Shown piece by piece: positions 27,163 through 36,640 of a DNA stretch of 64,000 bases (the first letter of the stretch is position 1; the number at the start of each line of letters is the position of its first letter). The stretch spans positions 1 to 64,000 of the forward strand of contig CAYRAV010000001.1 of the NCBI GenBank assembly GCA_964422365.1, in the 5' to 3' direction. The translations under genes were made by a program, and so were the position numbers. A model generated the notes under the pieces. It ran no database searches. It was not told where the DNA came from and saw nothing but the letters and a program-made list of their open reading frames with translations. This stretch comes from CAYRAV01 sp964422365. Lineage in GTDB: Bacteria; Bacillota; Clostridia; Lachnospirales; Lachnospiraceae.

Positions 27163-29021
27163 TGTAAACTTTGTATCCTTTCTATAATGGAATCTTTATC
27201 TAAGCCAATGTGTGTGTATAATTGTTTTACATCACCATGTTCTACAAACTGATTTGGAATAGACACATTTATCTGCTTCAGTAAAAGTCCCTTTTTGCAA
27301 ATATACCCGGAAACCACTTGTCCAATTCCACCATTTTCTACATTTTCTTCTAATGTTACAATTAATTTATGCTCCTTTGCAATCTCATCAATACATTTTG
27401 TATCTAAGGGTGACGCAAAGCGAATATTAATCAATGATGCATTTTTTCCCAGTTCTTTTAACTTTTTCCGCACTTCTTCAGCAGTATTGACCATGTTTCC
27501 ATATGCAAACAGAGCAATTTCATTTCCTCTTTCAATCCACTCACTTTTTCCAAAAACAATTGGCTCCTGTTTCTCCTTAAACCCTTGATATGCATATCCT
27601 CTTGGATATCTGATTGCAACAGGTCCATTTATTGTAAAGGCAAATTGAAGCATTTCCTTAAGCTCTCTAGCATTTTTAGGTGCCATTATTGTCAAATTAG
27701 GAATATTCATCAAAAATGAAAGATCAAAGATGCCCTGATGGGTTTCTCCGTCATTTCCTACCAGACCTGCCCTGTCAATTGCAAATATTACCGGCAATTC
27801 ACCAATGCATACATCATGTAAAATCTGATCATATGCCCTTTGCAAAAAAGTAGAGTAAATTGCAACCACTGGCCGTAGTCCTTCTGCTGCCAGACCTGCT
27901 GCAAAAGTAACTGCATGCTCTTCTGCAATGCCTACATCATAAAATCTTTCCGGAAATGCCTGTTTAAATGGTACAAGTCCTGTTCCACTTGGCATAGCAG
28001 CAGTTACTGCAACAATATCTTCTCGTTCTTTTGCCATTTCACATAATGCTTTGCTGAATATATCTGTATAAGTACTTCCTGATTTTGCTGTTTTTGCTTT
28101 TCCGGTTTTTAATTCAAACGGATTTACCCCATGAAATGCAGACGGGTTCTTCTCTGCCATAGAAAAACCTTTCCCCTTCTTTGTTACCACATGTAAAATA
28201 ACAGCCCCTTTTTGCTTAAATGCTGTTTCTAATGCCGAAAGTATCAATGAAAGATTATGTCCATTCAGTGGTCCAATATAGGTAAGTCCCATATCTTCAA
28301 ACAACATTCCAGGCACAACAAGCCTTTTTATGGAATCCTTTGAACGTTTTAGTTTATCCGCAATTTTGTCTCCTATCTTGGGCACTTTTAATAAAGTATT
28401 TTCCACATCATTTTTCAAATCCTGATAGCGGACATTTGTCCTTATTTTTCCCAAATAGTTTGCCATTCCTCCAACATTCTCTGAAATAGACATATTATTA
28501 TCATTCAAAACAATAATCATATTTGTCTTCGTTCTTCCAGCATTGTTCAGTGCTTCAAATGCCATTCCGCCTGATAGGGCACCATCTCCAATCACTGCAA
28601 CAACCTTATTATGTTTCCCTTTGATATCCCGGGCCTTTGCCATACCTAATGCTGCCGAAATGGAAGTAGAACTATGTCCTGTATTAAATGCATCTGCACT
28701 GCTTTCTTTACATTTTGGAAAACCACTCATTCCCCCAAACTGCCTCAGATTTTGAAACCCTTCTTTTCTTCCTGTTAAAATTTTATGGGTATATGCCTGA
28801 TGCCCTACGTCCCAAACCAGCTTATCTTCTGGAAAATCTAAAAACAAATGTAACGCCATTGTAAGTTCTACTACTCCAAGATTAGAGGACAAATGCCCAC
28901 CTGTCTTACTAACATGCTCGATTAAAAATTGCCTGATTTCACCTGCTAATTTTGTATAATCTTCAGGATTAATTTTCTTTATATCATTTGTCTCATTTAT
29001 TTTATCTAAAATTCTTGACAA
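27159..29021 (-). CDS. dxs: 1-deoxy-D-xylulose-5-phosphate synthase
   Basis: DXS condenses pyruvate and glyceraldehyde 3-phosphate, the first step of the MEP isoprenoid pathway. The thiamine-diphosphate motif GDGALSGGMAFEALNNAG, the histidine in WDVGHQAYTHKILTGR and the transketolase pyrimidine-domain segment DRAGLVGNDGETHQG are present. The 620-residue length is standard. It sits between ispA and tlyA, so the cluster links isoprenoid supply (dxs, ispA) with neighbours typical of spore-formers. Confidence 0.96.
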   Translation of the reverse strand: MSRILDKINETNDIKKINPEDYTKLAGEIRQFLIEHVSKTGGHLSSNLGVVELTMALHLFLDFPEDKLVWDVGHQAYTHKILTGRKEGFQNLRQFGGMSGFPKCKESSADAFNTGHSSTSISAALGMAKARDIKGKHNKVVAVIGDGALSGGMAFEALNNAGRTKTNMIIVLNDNNMSISENVGGMANYLGKIRTNVRYQDLKNDVENTLLKVPKIGDKIADKLKRSKDSIKRLVVPGMLFEDMGLTYIGPLNGHNLSLILSALETAFKQKGAVILHVVTKKGKGFSMAEKNPSAFHGVNPFELKTGKAKTAKSGSTYTDIFSKALCEMAKEREDIVAVTAAMPSGTGLVPFKQAFPERFYDVGIAEEHAVTFAAGLAAEGLRPVVAIYSTFLQRAYDQILHDVCIGELPVIFAIDRAGLVGNDGETHQGIFDLSFLMNIPNLTIMAPKNARELKEMLQFAFTINGPVAIRYPRGYAYQGFKEKQEPIVFGKSEWIERGNEIALFAYGNMVNTAEEVRKKLKELGKNASLINIRFASPLDTKCIDEIAKEHKLIVTLEENVENGGIGQVVSGYICKKGLLLKQINVSIPNQFVEHGDVKQLYTHIGLDKDSIIERIQSLQ

Positions 29022-29157
29022 ACTTCACACCTCTTCTGTCTCTTGATAGCTGTTATTACAAAACTGTCCTTGTTTGTATATCTTATTATACTGCTGTCTA
29101 ATTTATTTAATACTCTTCTGTATTTTATATTGGTAACTATCCCATAGAATTTCTTAT

Positions 29158-30048
29158 TTATTTCTTTCTGTCTACCAAATAAATTAATAACTGTTTTAAA
29201 AATTCATTTTTATTTCCTAAATTTTCTAAACTTGTAAGTGCTCTTTCAGAAATAAGAGCAACATCTTTTTTTGCAGTTTCCAAACCTTTGATTGTAACAT
29301 AAGTTGTCTTTTTATTTTTTTCATCACTCTTGACTGGTTTCCCTATCTTTTCAAATTCTCCAACAACATCTAATATATCATCCTGAATCTGAAATGCAAG
29401 CCCTACATCCTTTGCAGCCTGTTCTATCTGTTCTACCTGTTTCTCATCAGCCCCAGCCATAATAGCACCAATCATCATAGAAGCCTCTATCAAAGCACTT
29501 GTTTTTAACCTGTATATGAAATCTAACTGCTCTTGCTTTAATGGCTGGTTGCAATTCTCAACATCCACAACCTGACCACCAACCATTCCATAAATACCAG
29601 CCTTGTTACCAAGTATCTTCATTGCTCTTGCTGCCATACCCAGTGTTTCTTCTCTTTCAAAGGCTCTGCATGCTGTTTCAAAAGCATAATTTAACAATGC
29701 ATCTCCTGTTAAAATCCCCATAGCATGGCCAAATACAATATGTGTTGTTTTATATCCACGCCTGTACTCATCATCATCCATTGCAGGCAAATCATCATGT
29801 ACTAAAGAATATGTATGAATCATTTCTATTGCAGCCATAAATGGTTCCACAATTTCTACCTGTTTCCCATCAAACATAAAAAATGTTTCCATCATTAAAA
29901 TAGGACGTATTCTCTTTCCACCTGCCATTACACTATACTGCATGGCTTCCATCACGACTTTCTGGTGTCCTTCTGCCTGTGGCAGATAATGTTCCAGTAC
30001 TTTCTCTACAAAATCAGTTCTTTTTTGTAATTCTGCCTTAAAATCCAT
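29158..30048 (-). CDS. ispA: Polyprenyl (farnesyl/geranyl) diphosphate synthase
   Basis: A short-chain trans-prenyltransferase that joins IPP to DMAPP or GPP. Both aspartate-rich motifs are present: DDLPAMDDD with the two-residue insertion typical of bacterial farnesyl synthases, and IQDDILDVVG. The substrate motif GGKRIRP is near residue 45. I choose the ATG at 30048 (296 residues), which has GGTGGA close upstream, over the in-frame ATG at 30075. Chain length cannot be settled from sequence alone. Confidence 0.93.
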   Translation of the reverse strand: MDFKAELQKRTDFVEKVLEHYLPQAEGHQKVVMEAMQYSVMAGGKRIRPILMMETFFMFDGKQVEIVEPFMAAIEMIHTYSLVHDDLPAMDDDEYRRGYKTTHIVFGHAMGILTGDALLNYAFETACRAFEREETLGMAARAMKILGNKAGIYGMVGGQVVDVENCNQPLKQEQLDFIYRLKTSALIEASMMIGAIMAGADEKQVEQIEQAAKDVGLAFQIQDDILDVVGEFEKIGKPVKSDEKNKKTTYVTIKGLETAKKDVALISERALTSLENLGNKNEFLKQLLIYLVDRKK

Positions 30049-30147
30049 ATGTTCCACCAAACCTTTCAAACACATAATATGTTACACAGACATGCAGAAA
30101 CATAAGGTATGAATAGCATGACAAAATGTAACCATACTATTGGCCAT

Positions 30148-30348
30148 TTACTCTGTATCCTCTTCATTTTCCAAAATTATAATTTTCTTTTCTACCTTAT
30201 CTATTGAAGCATTACATACTTTAATCAATTTCATTCCTGTCTGATATAACCGAAAAGACTCTTCTAATGAAACTTCCTCTTGCTCTAATTGCTCTATAAT
30301 ATCATCTAACTGCTGAAAAGATTCTTCTAGCCCTGCTGTTTTTGCCAT
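30148..30348 (-). CDS. xseB: Exodeoxyribonuclease VII small subunit
   Basis: At 66 residues this has the typical size of XseB. It forms the hairpin of amphipathic helices, with EESFQQLDDIIEQLEQEEVS and LEESFRLYQTGMKLIKVC. Together with XseA it makes the single-strand nuclease. The SD (GGAGGG) is strong and the gene follows xseA. Confidence 0.94.
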   Translation of the reverse strand: MAKTAGLEESFQQLDDIIEQLEQEEVSLEESFRLYQTGMKLIKVCNASIDKVEKKIIILENEEDTE

Positions 30349-30401
30349 ATTCTAACCCTCCCTCTTTCCCAGTTTGATTTTCTTCTGCTCATCTATATCT
30401 T

Positions 30402-31619
30402 TTATTTTCGTTTTAGTTTTTTAATTTCTGTTACATTCGCAGATAGATCTCCATCTATCATACTAATATAAATTGTATCACCTATACTTATATTTTTCAC
30501 ACTTTTTAATTGTTTTTCTTCTTTTTGAATATAACCATATCCCTGACTTAATTTTTCCAATGGTGATAATGCTTTCATTCTTTCTATATAGATTGCCAGT
30601 ATGTGTTTTCTATTTTCTAATTTATGTTCTATTAAGTTTTGTAATCTTTCCTCTGCATGCATGAGAAATTGTTTTTTCTGTTGTATCTTATAAATCGGAT
30701 TATTATGTTCTATTTTTAACTTTTTATTCTCTAAAATTGTACGGCATCTCTGAATTTTATATTGTATTCTCTGCTGCAGATTCTTTTCATACTCTTGTAA
30801 TGAAAACAAAATATCCGCTATATTACATACTGCTAATTCTGCTGCCGCTGATGGCGTTGGTGCCCTTAAATCTGCTGCATAATCTGCAATTGTTACATCT
30901 GTTTCATGTCCCACTGCTGAAATAACGGGTGTATTACATTCAAAAATTGCCCTTGCCACAATCTCTTCATTAAATGCCCATAAGTCCTCCAAAGAGCCGC
31001 CGCCTCGTCCAACAATTAAAACATCTGGTTCAAGGGCATCCAGCTTGGCAATGCCTTCTGCAATAGACAATGCTGCACCTTCTCCCTGCACTTTTGCCGG
31101 ATATAAAATCAATTGAATAAATGGATTTCTTCTGGTGGAAATATTGATAATATCTTGAATTGCTGCACCCGTTTTTGCAGTGACAATCCCCACTGTCTTT
31201 GCATAAACAGGAATATCCTGTTTATACTCTGGTGCAAATAATCCTTCCTCTTCTAAATCATTTTTTAATTTCTGAAATTTTTCGTATAGACGTCCTGCAC
31301 CATCTAATAAAATTTCTCTGGCATACATCTGGTATCTGCCATCACGCTCATATACCTGAATACTTCCAAGCACAATGACACTCTGTCCTTCCTGCAGTTT
31401 AAAATTAAGCCCATTCCTCTGACTGGCAAACATAACTGCAGAAATCTGGCTTTTTGAATCTTTTATTGTAAAATAAATATGACCTGATGTATGATATTTA
31501 CAATTAGAAATTTCACCCTTGATATAAATTTTATTCAACGCATAATCGGACAAAAACATGTTCTTGATATACTGGTTTACCTGTGAAACAGAATATGCTC
31601 TTTCTATATTTTTATTCAT
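30402..31619 (-). CDS. xseA: Exodeoxyribonuclease VII large subunit
   Basis: XseA (405 residues) is the catalytic subunit. It has an N-terminal OB fold (YIKGEISNCKYHTSGHIYFT) and a central nuclease domain with VGIVTAKTGAAIQDI, GRGGGSLEDLWAFNEE and SAVGHETDVTIADYAADLRA. A coiled-coil C-terminal region binds XseB. The start overlaps the end of nusB by 8 nt. Confidence 0.96.
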   Translation of the reverse strand: MNKNIERAYSVSQVNQYIKNMFLSDYALNKIYIKGEISNCKYHTSGHIYFTIKDSKSQISAVMFASQRNGLNFKLQEGQSVIVLGSIQVYERDGRYQMYAREILLDGAGRLYEKFQKLKNDLEEEGLFAPEYKQDIPVYAKTVGIVTAKTGAAIQDIINISTRRNPFIQLILYPAKVQGEGAALSIAEGIAKLDALEPDVLIVGRGGGSLEDLWAFNEEIVARAIFECNTPVISAVGHETDVTIADYAADLRAPTPSAAAELAVCNIADILFSLQEYEKNLQQRIQYKIQRCRTILENKKLKIEHNNPIYKIQQKKQFLMHAEERLQNLIEHKLENRKHILAIYIERMKALSPLEKLSQGYGYIQKEEKQLKSVKNISIGDTIYISMIDGDLSANVTEIKKLKRK

Positions 31620-32097
31620 TTTCTATTCCTTTTTCTTTCACAGCTTTTGCTAAAATACCATTTATGAATCCCGGCGAACTATCCTGCCCGTATGCTTTTG
31701 CAAGTTCTACTGCTTCATTAATGGCTACACCTGTGGGTATATCTGCATCAAAATAAATCTCAAATACGGCCTGTCGTAATAATGCCAGATCCACTTTCCC
31801 CATTCGGTTAATTCTCCAGCCGCTGGATACTTCTTCAATGATTTTGTCTATTTCTGGCAGTTTTTCCATAATGCTTTCATAACGCTCTTTTAACCTTGCT
31901 TTCTCTTTATCAGATATTTTCTTCGTACTGCTTTCCTTTTCATATTCCAGAGATTTTTTTTCATCTGTCAGGCATTGCATAATATTCTCTATATTATCAA
32001 AATAATTCTGACACTGCTCCTCCAATTCTTCTTGTTTAAAAAAGTCTCTTTGGAACAACATTAAAAATATGTGTTCTCTTCTTTCACTTCTTCTCAT
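31612..32097 (-). CDS. nusB: Transcription antitermination factor NusB
   Basis: NusB with NusE binds boxA RNA during rRNA antitermination. The 161-residue helical protein opens RRSERREHIFLMLFQRDF and ends with VAINEAVELAKAYGQDSSPG followed by FINGILAKAV, the family signature. A charged insert of about 25 residues in the middle is longer than in Bacillus. It lies between the Asp23 gene and xseA, as usual in Clostridia. Confidence 0.95.
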   Translation of the reverse strand: MRRSERREHIFLMLFQRDFFKQEELEEQCQNYFDNIENIMQCLTDEKKSLEYEKESSTKKISDKEKARLKERYESIMEKLPEIDKIIEEVSSGWRINRMGKVDLALLRQAVFEIYFDADIPTGVAINEAVELAKAYGQDSSPGFINGILAKAVKEKGIENE

Positions 32098-32157
32098 TTA
32101 CATTTTTCTCCTTTTATCCGTTTATGATACGATCTTGTAATTTTTATCCAGAGTCAA

Positions 32158-32183
32158 ATACCCCGCACCAAAGTGCGAGGTAT
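32158..32183 (-). terminator. Hairpin after the Asp23 gene
   Basis: ATACCTCGCAC and GTGCGGGGTAT pair over 11 bp with a TTTG loop. The T-run is weak. It may partly separate the Asp23 gene from nusB. Confidence 0.5.
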
Positions 32184-32221
32184 CATCCACGCATCCATCC
32201 ACAGATGCTATAAACTTTACT

Positions 32222-32593
32222 CTATAATACTACGTTAGCAATGCGAATATTTACTTCTGACACTGTCAGTCCTGTCATATTTTCAATTGCTGCTTTTACT
32301 TTTTCTTGTACTGTTTTTGACACATTTGGAATACTATATCCATATTTTACATTTAATGCCATATCTACTACTACAGATTCAGGACTAACTTCTACTCTGA
32401 CACCCTTTGCCAGATTCTTCATTCCTAATTTTCCAACCAGCTCATTTGTGATATTGCCTGCCATAGAAGCTACTCCATCTACCTCTGTTGCAGCCAGGCC
32501 TGCAATGATTGCAACTACTTCATCTGCAATCTGTACCTGTCCTTTCCCCTTACTTTCCTTTAATGTACTTTTTGCATCTATGTCTTTTGCCAC
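32222..32593 (-). CDS. Asp23/Gls24 family envelope stress protein
   Basis: A 123-residue Asp23/Gls24 (DUF322) protein. The core GQVQIADEVVAIIAGLAATE, then EVDGVASMAGN and VVDMALNVKYGYSIP, is clear. Members are membrane-associated stress or alkaline-shock proteins; in clostridia one copy is regularly found before nusB (often named YqhY). No membrane segment is visible. Confidence 0.93.
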   Translation of the reverse strand: MAKDIDAKSTLKESKGKGQVQIADEVVAIIAGLAATEVDGVASMAGNITNELVGKLGMKNLAKGVRVEVSPESVVVDMALNVKYGYSIPNVSKTVQEKVKAAIENMTGLTVSEVNIRIANVVL

Positions 32594-32691
32594 TTTTATA
32601 ACCTCCTACTCTAATAATATCTAACTTCTATTATATCAAACTTGACAACTTTTGCAATTTATTTTTTCTAATTATGCCATACTTTTATATT

Positions 32692-33432
32692 TTACTGCTC
32701 TTTTACTGCCACTGGAGAAATTACAATATTCTTTACTTCTACTCCTGTTTTCCGTTTTACTATATCTTCAATCTGCGCCATTTCCTGCATAGTCAGATTG
32801 CTTGCTTCCACTACTACATCTACGCTGTCATCTACTATAGTAACAATAGAATTGGAAAATCCTTTTGCCTCAAGCAATAATTCTGCAGCACTTTCACGCT
32901 CTGAGGCATCTATTATTTCCTGCATCTGTTTTGTTGCCTTTTGTTTTTGTTTTTCTGTACAATTATTATTATTTATAATCTCTAACAAAGTCTCCTTATT
33001 CTTTGCTCTTGTCTGTTCTCTGGATAATTTTTGTGTTTGAAAGAAATCGCCTCCAATTGTCTGTGTTACTAAAACCGCTTCTCCTGTATTGTCAGTTTCT
33101 GCCACAGAAGTAGAATCTTCTCCTGTATCCTCTGCTGATATATCTGCCAGTTCCTGATCGTCTGCCTCTTCTTTACCATCTGTTTTCTCTTTTGTTGGTA
33201 CTGGTGTTTCTGCCTCTGCTACATCTGATTCATCCGTTGTATCCGTGCTGCTATCCTCCCCTAACGTCCATTCATTTTTTTCTGTATCAAGTACAGCAGT
33301 TTCAATAGACGTGCCATCCGTTTCTTCACTTTGGCTTAATTTATCATCAGTAAAATTCAGATAGCCTGCCACTGCTATCATAATCACTAGTGCCATAATA
33401 ATAACCTGATTTTTTTTCCATATATTTTTCAT
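32692..33432 (-). CDS. spoIIIAH: Stage III sporulation protein AH
   Basis: SpoIIIAH in the mother-cell membrane meets forespore SpoIIQ to form the channel across the intermembrane space. One membrane segment (about residues 9-26) is followed by an unusually long acidic and threonine-rich linker (residues about 35-125, rich in E, D, T and S). The C-terminal YscJ-like ring-building motif domain contains ASERESAAELLLEAKGFSNS and VKNIVISPV. It is the last gene of the spoIIIA operon. Confidence 0.93.
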   Translation of the reverse strand: MKNIWKKNQVIIMALVIMIAVAGYLNFTDDKLSQSEETDGTSIETAVLDTEKNEWTLGEDSSTDTTDESDVAEAETPVPTKEKTDGKEEADDQELADISAEDTGEDSTSVAETDNTGEAVLVTQTIGGDFFQTQKLSREQTRAKNKETLLEIINNNNCTEKQKQKATKQMQEIIDASERESAAELLLEAKGFSNSIVTIVDDSVDVVVEASNLTMQEMAQIEDIVKRKTGVEVKNIVISPVAVKEQ

Positions 33433-33492
33433 ACTACCCCTCCTGCATGATTTCCATACCTGTATTTTTAAAATACATATATGATTTATTGT

Positions 33493-34086
33493 TTATTTCA
33501 TCTTTATTACTTTTATTTTATGTATCGGTACACTAAATAATGCCTCAACTGCTCCAATTATTTCATTGGTTTTTGAAATATCATCTGCTCCCTCTGCCAA
33601 TATTAGGACACCGGATATTTCTGGCTCTAATTCCTGTATAATATATGGACTTTCTCCCCCATCCTGTCCTTTTGAATAAATAGTTTTGTTCTCCTCATCT
33701 AAATTGCTGCTGGTACGGTTTCCACCATTTCCGTCTACTTCTGTGGACGTATCCTTAGAGGTATTGGAGTCTTTTAATATAATCTGCTCTCTTGTTCCTT
33801 TTACAGAAATCATAACATCCACCTCTCCCACACCCTCTATCTTTTTTAATATTTTCTCTAAACGATTCTCTAAATTTTCAACATAACAATCAATCTCTTT
33901 CTGAACAGATATTTCTGCCACTCCCTCTGTTATTTCACTATCTTTTTTAGAATCTTCTGATTGAAAGAAACCCGGAACCGATAAAAGAAGAATTGCTGTT
34001 CCTGTCAATAGTATCATTATCAGCTTATCCAAACCAATTTCCTTTATTTTTTCTTTCCACCCATTTTTTCCCGGACTCTCTGTCAT
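33493..34086 (-). CDS. spoIIIAG: Stage III sporulation protein AG
   Basis: SpoIIIAG forms a large ring in the feeding-tube channel between mother cell and forespore. It has one membrane segment (DKLIMILLTGTAILLLSVPG) and a ring-building domain with EVDVMISVKGTREQIILKD and ISGVLILAEGADD. A TTG at 34098 could extend it, but the ATG at 34086 aligns exactly with the aroE start in the shared leader element, so I use it (197 residues). An approximately 200-nt leader separates it from spoIIIAF. Confidence 0.92.
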   Translation of the reverse strand: MTESPGKNGWKEKIKEIGLDKLIMILLTGTAILLLSVPGFFQSEDSKKDSEITEGVAEISVQKEIDCYVENLENRLEKILKKIEGVGEVDVMISVKGTREQIILKDSNTSKDTSTEVDGNGGNRTSSNLDEENKTIYSKGQDGGESPYIIQELEPEISGVLILAEGADDISKTNEIIGAVEALFSVPIHKIKVIKMK

Positions 34087-34206
34087 ATTCTGCACCAAGC
34101 CTATCCATCACAAGCATGCCCATATTGGATAGGCGCAAACACAACGGATGAAAGAGATCTGTTTGCATCATTTTCCTTTCTTCTATTTTTCTTTCACCCT
34201 TACCTC
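34081..34206 (-). promoter_or_regulatory. Conserved leader element, copy B (spoIIIAG)
   Basis: This leader matches the one before aroE (38990-39106) from GGTGAA through AGAAGAAAGG, ATGCAAACA, TTGTGTTTGCGCCTATC and GATAGGC to the start codon. It holds an SD-preceded short ORF (ATG 34168) reading MQTDLFHPLCLRLSN and a hairpin GCCTATCC/GGATAGGC. Here the short ORF has no early stop and runs on out of frame across the spoIIIAG start to a TAA at 34025. I do not recognise the family. Confidence 0.7.
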
Positions 34207-34287
34207 CTCTGCCTCCTTTTGGCAACACAAACTTATTATTACCATTTAGCTATATAAAAGTATATTCTGGCAAACCCAATTTTAATT

Positions 34288-34866
34288 TTATGATGTAATA
34301 ATTACATTTTCTTCTGTTAGCTGATAAATTTCTATTATTTCAGCTTTCACTTTGTCCACATTCCATTTTTCTCCTACATTTTTTTCCAGTTCTTGTGCGA
34401 TTCCCTCTGATGCTGTATTTACCTGTTCTTCCCTGCTCCAGTCTGTTTCCACAGAATTTTTTAGTTGTATCTCTATTTTCTTTATCTGCAGGTTTTGCTC
34501 TTCAATCTCAATCTCAATCTGTTCTGTTTCCAATTCATTCTCTAATAACTTATTTTCTATCTGCTTTTTTACCTTTTCCCTATACTCTTCTAGAATGATT
34601 TCTCCCTGCATCTCTTCCACTGCATTAAGCCATGTTTCTGCCTCCTGCTTATTAAACTGATATTCATTTTTTTCATATTGAACATTCCATATATTTTCCA
34701 TCTTAATTAATTTAAGAATTGGTGCTGCTATAATACAAATCAATATTGTTCCTAAAAAAATCCCTACATATTTTTGATAAGATGTATTTTGTACCAAATT
34801 CATAATAATCTGGTATAGCAGTAAATACACCATAATTTCTTTTGCCAGATCCATCCATGCATCCAA
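34288..34866 (-). CDS. spoIIIAF: Stage III sporulation protein AF
   Basis: SpoIIIAF has two N-terminal membrane segments (VYLLLYQIIMNLV and YVGIFLGTILICIIAAPIL) and a soluble acidic, coiled C-terminal domain with repeated ETEQIEIEIEEQNLQIKKIE-type segments. The frame extends to 34938 inside spoIIIAE. AGGTG, which is the end of spoIIIAE, lies 8 nt before a TTG at 34866, the likely start; the ATG at 34854 is the alternative. Confidence 0.88.
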   Translation of the reverse strand: MDAWMDLAKEIMVYLLLYQIIMNLVQNTSYQKYVGIFLGTILICIIAAPILKLIKMENIWNVQYEKNEYQFNKQEAETWLNAVEEMQGEIILEEYREKVKKQIENKLLENELETEQIEIEIEEQNLQIKKIEIQLKNSVETDWSREEQVNTASEGIAQELEKNVGEKWNVDKVKAEIIEIYQLTEENVIITS

Positions 34867-34871
34867 TGATA

Positions 34872-36092
34872 CTACACCTGCCCTGTAAATGTTGTAATAA
34901 TTACAATGGTAAAGAAAAACAAAATTCCCCCTATACAACCTGTATAAATCAGCAATTCAGAAGCTTTTACAGCTCCTTCCATACATTCTATTATCCTTTT
35001 GTCAGAAATTGGCTGTGCTGCTGTCATTGACAAACGATAAATCAAATTACATACAACTACTTTTATGAGTGGTATTACGCAAATGGCTATAATTGCAATC
35101 AGTCCGGCTGCACCTATTGCATTTTTAATAAGCAGGCCTGCTCCCAAAACTGTCTCTGTCACTGTCCCCAGCAGTTCTCCTAAAACGGGCAATGCACTGA
35201 CTGTCTTATTTACTGCTGTATGCTTGAACTGACCGGCCACAGGCATTACCATGCTCTGTATTGTATGCATCCCTATTACAACACCTAACATGGTTTTCAA
35301 TCCCCACCGTATTACCACTTCTATTGTTTCTACAAATTTTGATAACATGTCCTCTTTTGAAATTCGGTTTGCTAATGATAGAATAAAATAAATATTAATC
35401 ATAGGTAATGCAATTTTTACAATTACCATTTCTGCAATAGAAATAGTAAGTAAAGTCATTTCGTAAAGTCCTATTGATGCTGTTATCCCTGTTACAAATG
35501 TCATAGAGGCAAAGTAAGTAGGAAGCAGTACTTTCATAAATGCTGTCAACTGCTCAAATGTATTCTTTACTAATTGTGCAACAGAAAAATAGGAGACTGT
35601 CAATACAGAAAACATAATCAGATATACAATATAAAAACTGCTTTCCCCTACCTGGCTGTTTTTAAACAATGAAGAAAAATTAGAAAAAATCCCCGCAATA
35701 CATGCAAGGGTCAGCAATTGAAAAAATATATGTTTCTGCTGTTCTGCTTCTTCTTTTATAATGCCAAATGCATCGCTTCCAAGCCCGGCAAAAGAAAATC
35801 CTTCTCTCCCTGACACTGCCTGCTGCACATACTCTTTCATTGAAAAGGAATGGTTTGTATTCTCATCTAATATTTCCTGTATTTCATGAAAGTCTAAAAC
35901 ATTCATATATGTATTGAAGGTATCTTCTAATATTGTTTCCTCCTCTTTTGTATCTAAATCATCTTCTGACACTGTATGATTTACTGAACTATGTTTATTT
36001 GCTCTAACCTTACTGTCAGTACCCTTTGTCACAAATAAATAAATAATCAAAATCAGTATCATAAACAATACTATCTGGACCCCCTGCTTCAT
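34872..36092 (-). CDS. spoIIIAE: Stage III sporulation protein AE
   Basis: A 406-residue polytopic membrane protein of the SpoIIIA channel, with a signal-like first segment (IVLFMILILIIYLFVTKG), an acidic extracytoplasmic region and about seven further membrane segments. The conserved block VVIGMHTIQSMVMP is recognisable. The SD (GGAGGAATATATATG) is strong. About 150 bp of non-coding DNA separates it from spoIIIAD, more than is usual in this operon. Confidence 0.94.
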   Translation of the reverse strand: MKQGVQIVLFMILILIIYLFVTKGTDSKVRANKHSSVNHTVSEDDLDTKEEETILEDTFNTYMNVLDFHEIQEILDENTNHSFSMKEYVQQAVSGREGFSFAGLGSDAFGIIKEEAEQQKHIFFQLLTLACIAGIFSNFSSLFKNSQVGESSFYIVYLIMFSVLTVSYFSVAQLVKNTFEQLTAFMKVLLPTYFASMTFVTGITASIGLYEMTLLTISIAEMVIVKIALPMINIYFILSLANRISKEDMLSKFVETIEVVIRWGLKTMLGVVIGMHTIQSMVMPVAGQFKHTAVNKTVSALPVLGELLGTVTETVLGAGLLIKNAIGAAGLIAIIAICVIPLIKVVVCNLIYRLSMTAAQPISDKRIIECMEGAVKASELLIYTGCIGGILFFFTIVIITTFTGQV

Positions 36093-36241
36093 ATATATTC
36101 CTCCCAGAATTTTTGTATGCAGATAACACTTTGCTGCTATTATCCATGCTATTCATAATCTGCCGGAATAAAACTTTTGTGAATGATAAATGGGCAGTTT
36201 TGAATAGTTGAAAACATAGTATAAATTTATTGTAAAAATAC

Positions 36242-36634
36242 CTACATAAATCCCCATACTGTATCTAATAATGAAACAACAATCGGAAGACTAATGCCCA
36301 AAATAAACAGCTTTGCCACAAATTCAACTTGTCCTGCAATTGCACTATGTCCCGAATCCTTACATAACTCTGATGTAAATTCTGCGATATATGTAATACC
36401 AATAATTTTAATCAGCAAACTGATATAAGAACTTTGAATGTGAATATAATCCTGCAGCTTCTGCAATGTTTCGATAATAGGACGTATTTTTTCTACTCCA
36501 ATTATAAAAATAATAATACTTGTCGCAAGGCTGATATATAGTGCATACTCTGTTTTTCCATTCTTAAACTGCATAGCAAGAAAAACCGCTGCAATAGCGA
36601 TAGAAGCAACTTTTAACAATGTTTTCCACCTCAT
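36242..36634 (-). CDS. spoIIIAD: Stage III sporulation protein AD
   Basis: A 130-residue membrane protein with four predicted segments. The conserved stretch YISLLIKIIGITYIAEFTSE, then CKDSGHSAIAGQVEFVAKL, identifies SpoIIIAD. It begins 6 nt after spoIIIAC. Confidence 0.95.
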   Translation of the reverse strand: MRWKTLLKVASIAIAAVFLAMQFKNGKTEYALYISLATSIIIFIIGVEKIRPIIETLQKLQDYIHIQSSYISLLIKIIGITYIAEFTSELCKDSGHSAIAGQVEFVAKLFILGISLPIVVSLLDTVWGFM

Positions 36635-36640
36635 TTCATA

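Noticed and set aside
34025..34228. ORF reading MLPKGGRGGKG and onward as a separate protein
   Set aside because: It overlaps spoIIIAG out of frame. Only its part from MQT matches the aroE leader, so I treat that part as the leader uORF, not as an independent gene.
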